Shown: in pieces, positions 62,678 to 64,000 of the stretch | How positions within the stretch are numbered: position 1 is the first letter of the stretch | Layout of the letters: each line of letters starts with the position of its first letter | NCBI GenBank assembly: GCA_048267965.1 | Contig: JBLWWK010000002.1 | Coordinates: 62,001 to 126,000, forward strand | From: GCA-2705995 sp048267965 | Lineage (GTDB): Bacteria; Bacteroidota; Bacteroidia; Flavobacteriales_G; Salibacteraceae | Direction of reading: 5' to 3' | Length of the DNA stretch: 64,000 bases | The notes under the pieces: model-generated | What the model saw: the letters and a program-made list of their open reading frames with translations, nothing else | What the model was told of the DNA's origin: nothing | Databases searched by the model: none | Program-made: the position numbers and the translations under genes

Positions 62678-64000
62678 ATGGCAACAATACGCATTTTCAG
62701 TTTGTTTTTCTGTCTCTTCGTTTTTTCGGTAGGAACCGCTCAGAAAACCTATGGAATATTCGAAAACCCGTTAAAAGATTACGGTGAAAAAGTGGCTATT
62801 TTTCGGTACGATTCTTCCCTCATCAATCAGGTTAATCAACTCAAATTTGATCAGTTAACCGCTTTTCATTTAGAAAATGCTCAAGAAATTGATACTATTT
62901 TTCACAAAGTAAACACCGACTCTAATTGGATTACTCGCTACCCAGAATACGAGTACATTTACAGAGTAAATCAAGACGGTTCTCGCTACAAATACACCCG
63001 TAACAACACAGCTATTCAACATACTTATTACAACCCGCAAAATTTAATTATTCAGCAGCGCATTATGAACAGTGAGCGCAAAGAAATAATTGAATACGAC
63101 CCTGAAAAGCAGATTACCTGTAAATACGTTGAGCATCCTACCGGTTATTACATTTACGAAAACGATGTAAAGAATAGAGAACTTCACGCTCAGGAATACA
63201 ACAAATATTGGAACCATCTCAATGTTCGCTATCTTGACACCATCAACGGAAAAGCGTATAGAATTACTCAAATATTAGAAGAAATGGATACCGTTGGTTT
63301 CCGACAATCTTCTTTAGATGGCAAATTCTATTACCATACACATTGCTGGGATTCCACCAGTAAAGTGTCTGAAAGAGGACAGCATTCTAATTTTTACTAC
63401 GCTGAAGATGTTTCGCCCCATCACTACGAAGAGATTATAAAACTACCGGGAGTTTTCGAGTTTAAAACATCTACCTATAACAACGATTCTGTCAGCACCA
63501 CTACCCAAGATTCTCAACTAATCACCATGCACTTTAGAAACAACGCGTGGCTTTCTAAAGAAATTGAATACAACTCAACTCCTGGCAACAGTAGGAACCG
63601 TACTCGCCTCGAAAAAAACTTTGCCCATTCTGCTGAAACAGACTACGGTAAAGATGTTATTATTTACTCTAAAGAACATCGCTATCAAGTAGATAAGCAT
63701 TTGTTTTACACTTTCGCAGAATTAGAATACGATTCTGTACACCTCAACCATCAAATAATCGATAAGCCGCACCGTTCGGTAGAATTCACCTACAATAAAT
63801 TCGGAAACAGAAAGAAAATAACCGTTATTGAAAACGGAGAAAAAACCGTTTCTAGGCAATGGGAAAACTATTTTCTGAAATGGAAAGTTTTCAAAGCGAG
63901 AATAAAAAGACGATTCTCGTTCAAGAAGAAACGTTTGTCAAAAGAAATTTACCAACGACCTTACATGCCCATTGCAGAATTGCACCAACTCGCAGAATTT
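62678..64000 (+). CDS. Secreted protein of unknown function (3' truncated by window)
   Basis: Starts ATG at 62678, divergent from menC, and the frame stays open for 441 codons to the window end, so the 3' end is missing. Signal peptide MATIRIFSLFFCLFVFSVGTAQ, in which the GGTAGGAACC word (62728) encodes Val-Gly-Thr. The mature part is rich in Tyr, Asn and His with repeated Y-x-Y motifs (RVNQDGSRYKYTRNN, RSVEFTYNKFGNRKKI), reminiscent of the repeated YD/RHS-like secreted proteins but not assignable. A second copy of the word is at 63591. Confidence 0.8.
   Translation, partial: MATIRIFSLFFCLFVFSVGTAQKTYGIFENPLKDYGEKVAIFRYDSSLINQVNQLKFDQLTAFHLENAQEIDTIFHKVNTDSNWITRYPEYEYIYRVNQDGSRYKYTRNNTAIQHTYYNPQNLIIQQRIMNSERKEIIEYDPEKQITCKYVEHPTGYYIYENDVKNRELHAQEYNKYWNHLNVRYLDTINGKAYRITQILEEMDTVGFRQSSLDGKFYYHTHCWDSTSKVSERGQHSNFYYAEDVSPHHYEEIIKLPGVFEFKTSTYNNDSVSTTTQDSQLITMHFRNNAWLSKEIEYNSTPGNSRNRTRLEKNFAHSAETDYGKDVIIYSKEHRYQVDKHLFYTFAELEYDSVHLNHQIIDKPHRSVEFTYNKFGNRKKITVIENGEKTVSRQWENYFLKWKVFKARIKRRFSFKKKRLSKEIYQRPYMPIAELHQLAEF

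Larger units (their letters stand above)
5057..63599. repeat. Scattered word GTAGGAAC(C), consensus CGGTAGGAACC, 45 exact copies
   Basis: Forward copies (first base): 5057, 11778, 13475, 18396, 20456, 22155, 24927, 27777, 30725, 32262, 33314, 38885, 41514, 43363, 44805, 45214, 47754, 52185, 55532, 58458, 60924, 61347, 62728, 63591. Reverse-complement copies: 5726, 9964, 12901, 16013, 20242, 22207, 22339, 24188, 26855, 27431, 30504, 37059, 39832, 42808, 43708, 48050, 50255, 52844, 54630, 56453, 61364. Of these, 24 hold the full GGTAGGAACC. Counted by eye; a few may be missed. Near variants: 3100 (GGTAAGAACC), 14854 (GGTACGAACC), 24128, 51671 (GGTTCGTACC), 57814 (GGTTCCTGCC), 40289, 54661. Confidence 0.95.

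Noticed and set aside
5057..63599. Explaining the scattered word as KOPS or Chi
   Set aside because: Those are strongly oriented relative to replication; here 24 forward and 21 reverse copies are mixed along the window. Not excluded if the window happened to span ori or ter, but the mixing is local and not a switch.
5057..63599. Explaining the scattered word as ordinary codon preference
   Set aside because: It is also in intergenic DNA and in other frames (Gly-Arg-Asn, Phe-Leu-Pro, Ser-Tyr-Arg), and one hairpin is made from two copies.

Overview
The window is a chromosomal segment of a low-GC (roughly 40% by eye) member of the Bacteroidota, most likely Flavobacteriales. The evidence is type IX secretion sorting domains (type A tails and the gliding-motility 'CHU_C' type B tail), lipoprotein signals ending in short Ser/Ala-Cys lipoboxes, very few Shine-Dalgarno sequences, and promoters of the TTG-N19-TAnnTTTG type. 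There is no rRNA, prophage, insertion sequence or CRISPR array. The content is core metabolism and cell envelope, coding-dense, on both strands.

Layout. 1-3 kb: end of a Gfo/Idh/MocA oxidoreductase, a lipoprotein and a polyprenyl-phosphate sugar transferase. 3.2-9.4 kb: 3-hydroxybutyryl-CoA dehydrogenase, a 1008-residue T9SS surface protein, an NlpC/P60 peptidase and a thiolase. 9.5-14.8 kb: a PgpH-type HD phosphodiesterase, tRNA-Ser(GCT), a halogenase-like flavoprotein, and an HxlR regulator divergent from mdaB plus a peroxiredoxin-like gene. 15.1-16.2 kb: tRNA-Pro(TGG) and tRNA-Arg(TCT), followed by an unusual 134-bp tandem repeat built from the 3' end of the tRNA-Arg gene. 16.2-28.5 kb: envelope and lipoproteins, an ABC exporter pair, a long RluA-type pseudouridine synthase, an ATE/GNAT-like protein and an FKBP isomerase. 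28.5-35.2 kb: TPR proteins, a cysteine-free Tpx homologue, a zinc-ribbon membrane pair, a Lon-N-domain protein, a MORN protein, flavodoxin and a NarL-type regulator. 35.3-40.4 kb: a compact leftward cluster pyrR-pyrB-small protein-T9SS protein-rnz, with a thioesterase and a DAO-type oxidoreductase upstream. 41-51 kb: SPOR-like, OmpA and PAS proteins, an ECF sigma factor with a membrane partner carrying PKD and CHU_C domains, sterol desaturase and lysoplasmalogenase-like genes, a MerR/B12-like regulator and a dicarboxylate symporter. 51-64 kb: lepB, priA, an SSS transporter, a PASTA protein, a T9SS protein, menA, menC, and a secreted protein running off the end.

The most striking signal is a short word, consensus CGGTAGGAACC, scattered through the whole window. 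I counted 45 exact copies of its 8-base core GTAGGAAC (24 on +, 21 on -), 24 of them with the full 10-mer GGTAGGAACC, where about 1.6 (8-mer) and fewer than 0.1 (10-mer) would be expected by chance. It occurs in at least three coding frames, in intergenic DNA and in secretion signal peptides, and once as a tight inverted pair forming a hairpin after menA. Density (about one per 1.4 kb), lack of strand bias and the terminator-like inverted pair are the hallmarks of DNA uptake sequences in Neisseria and Pasteurellaceae. I propose it as an undescribed uptake-sequence-like or HIP1-like genome-wide motif.
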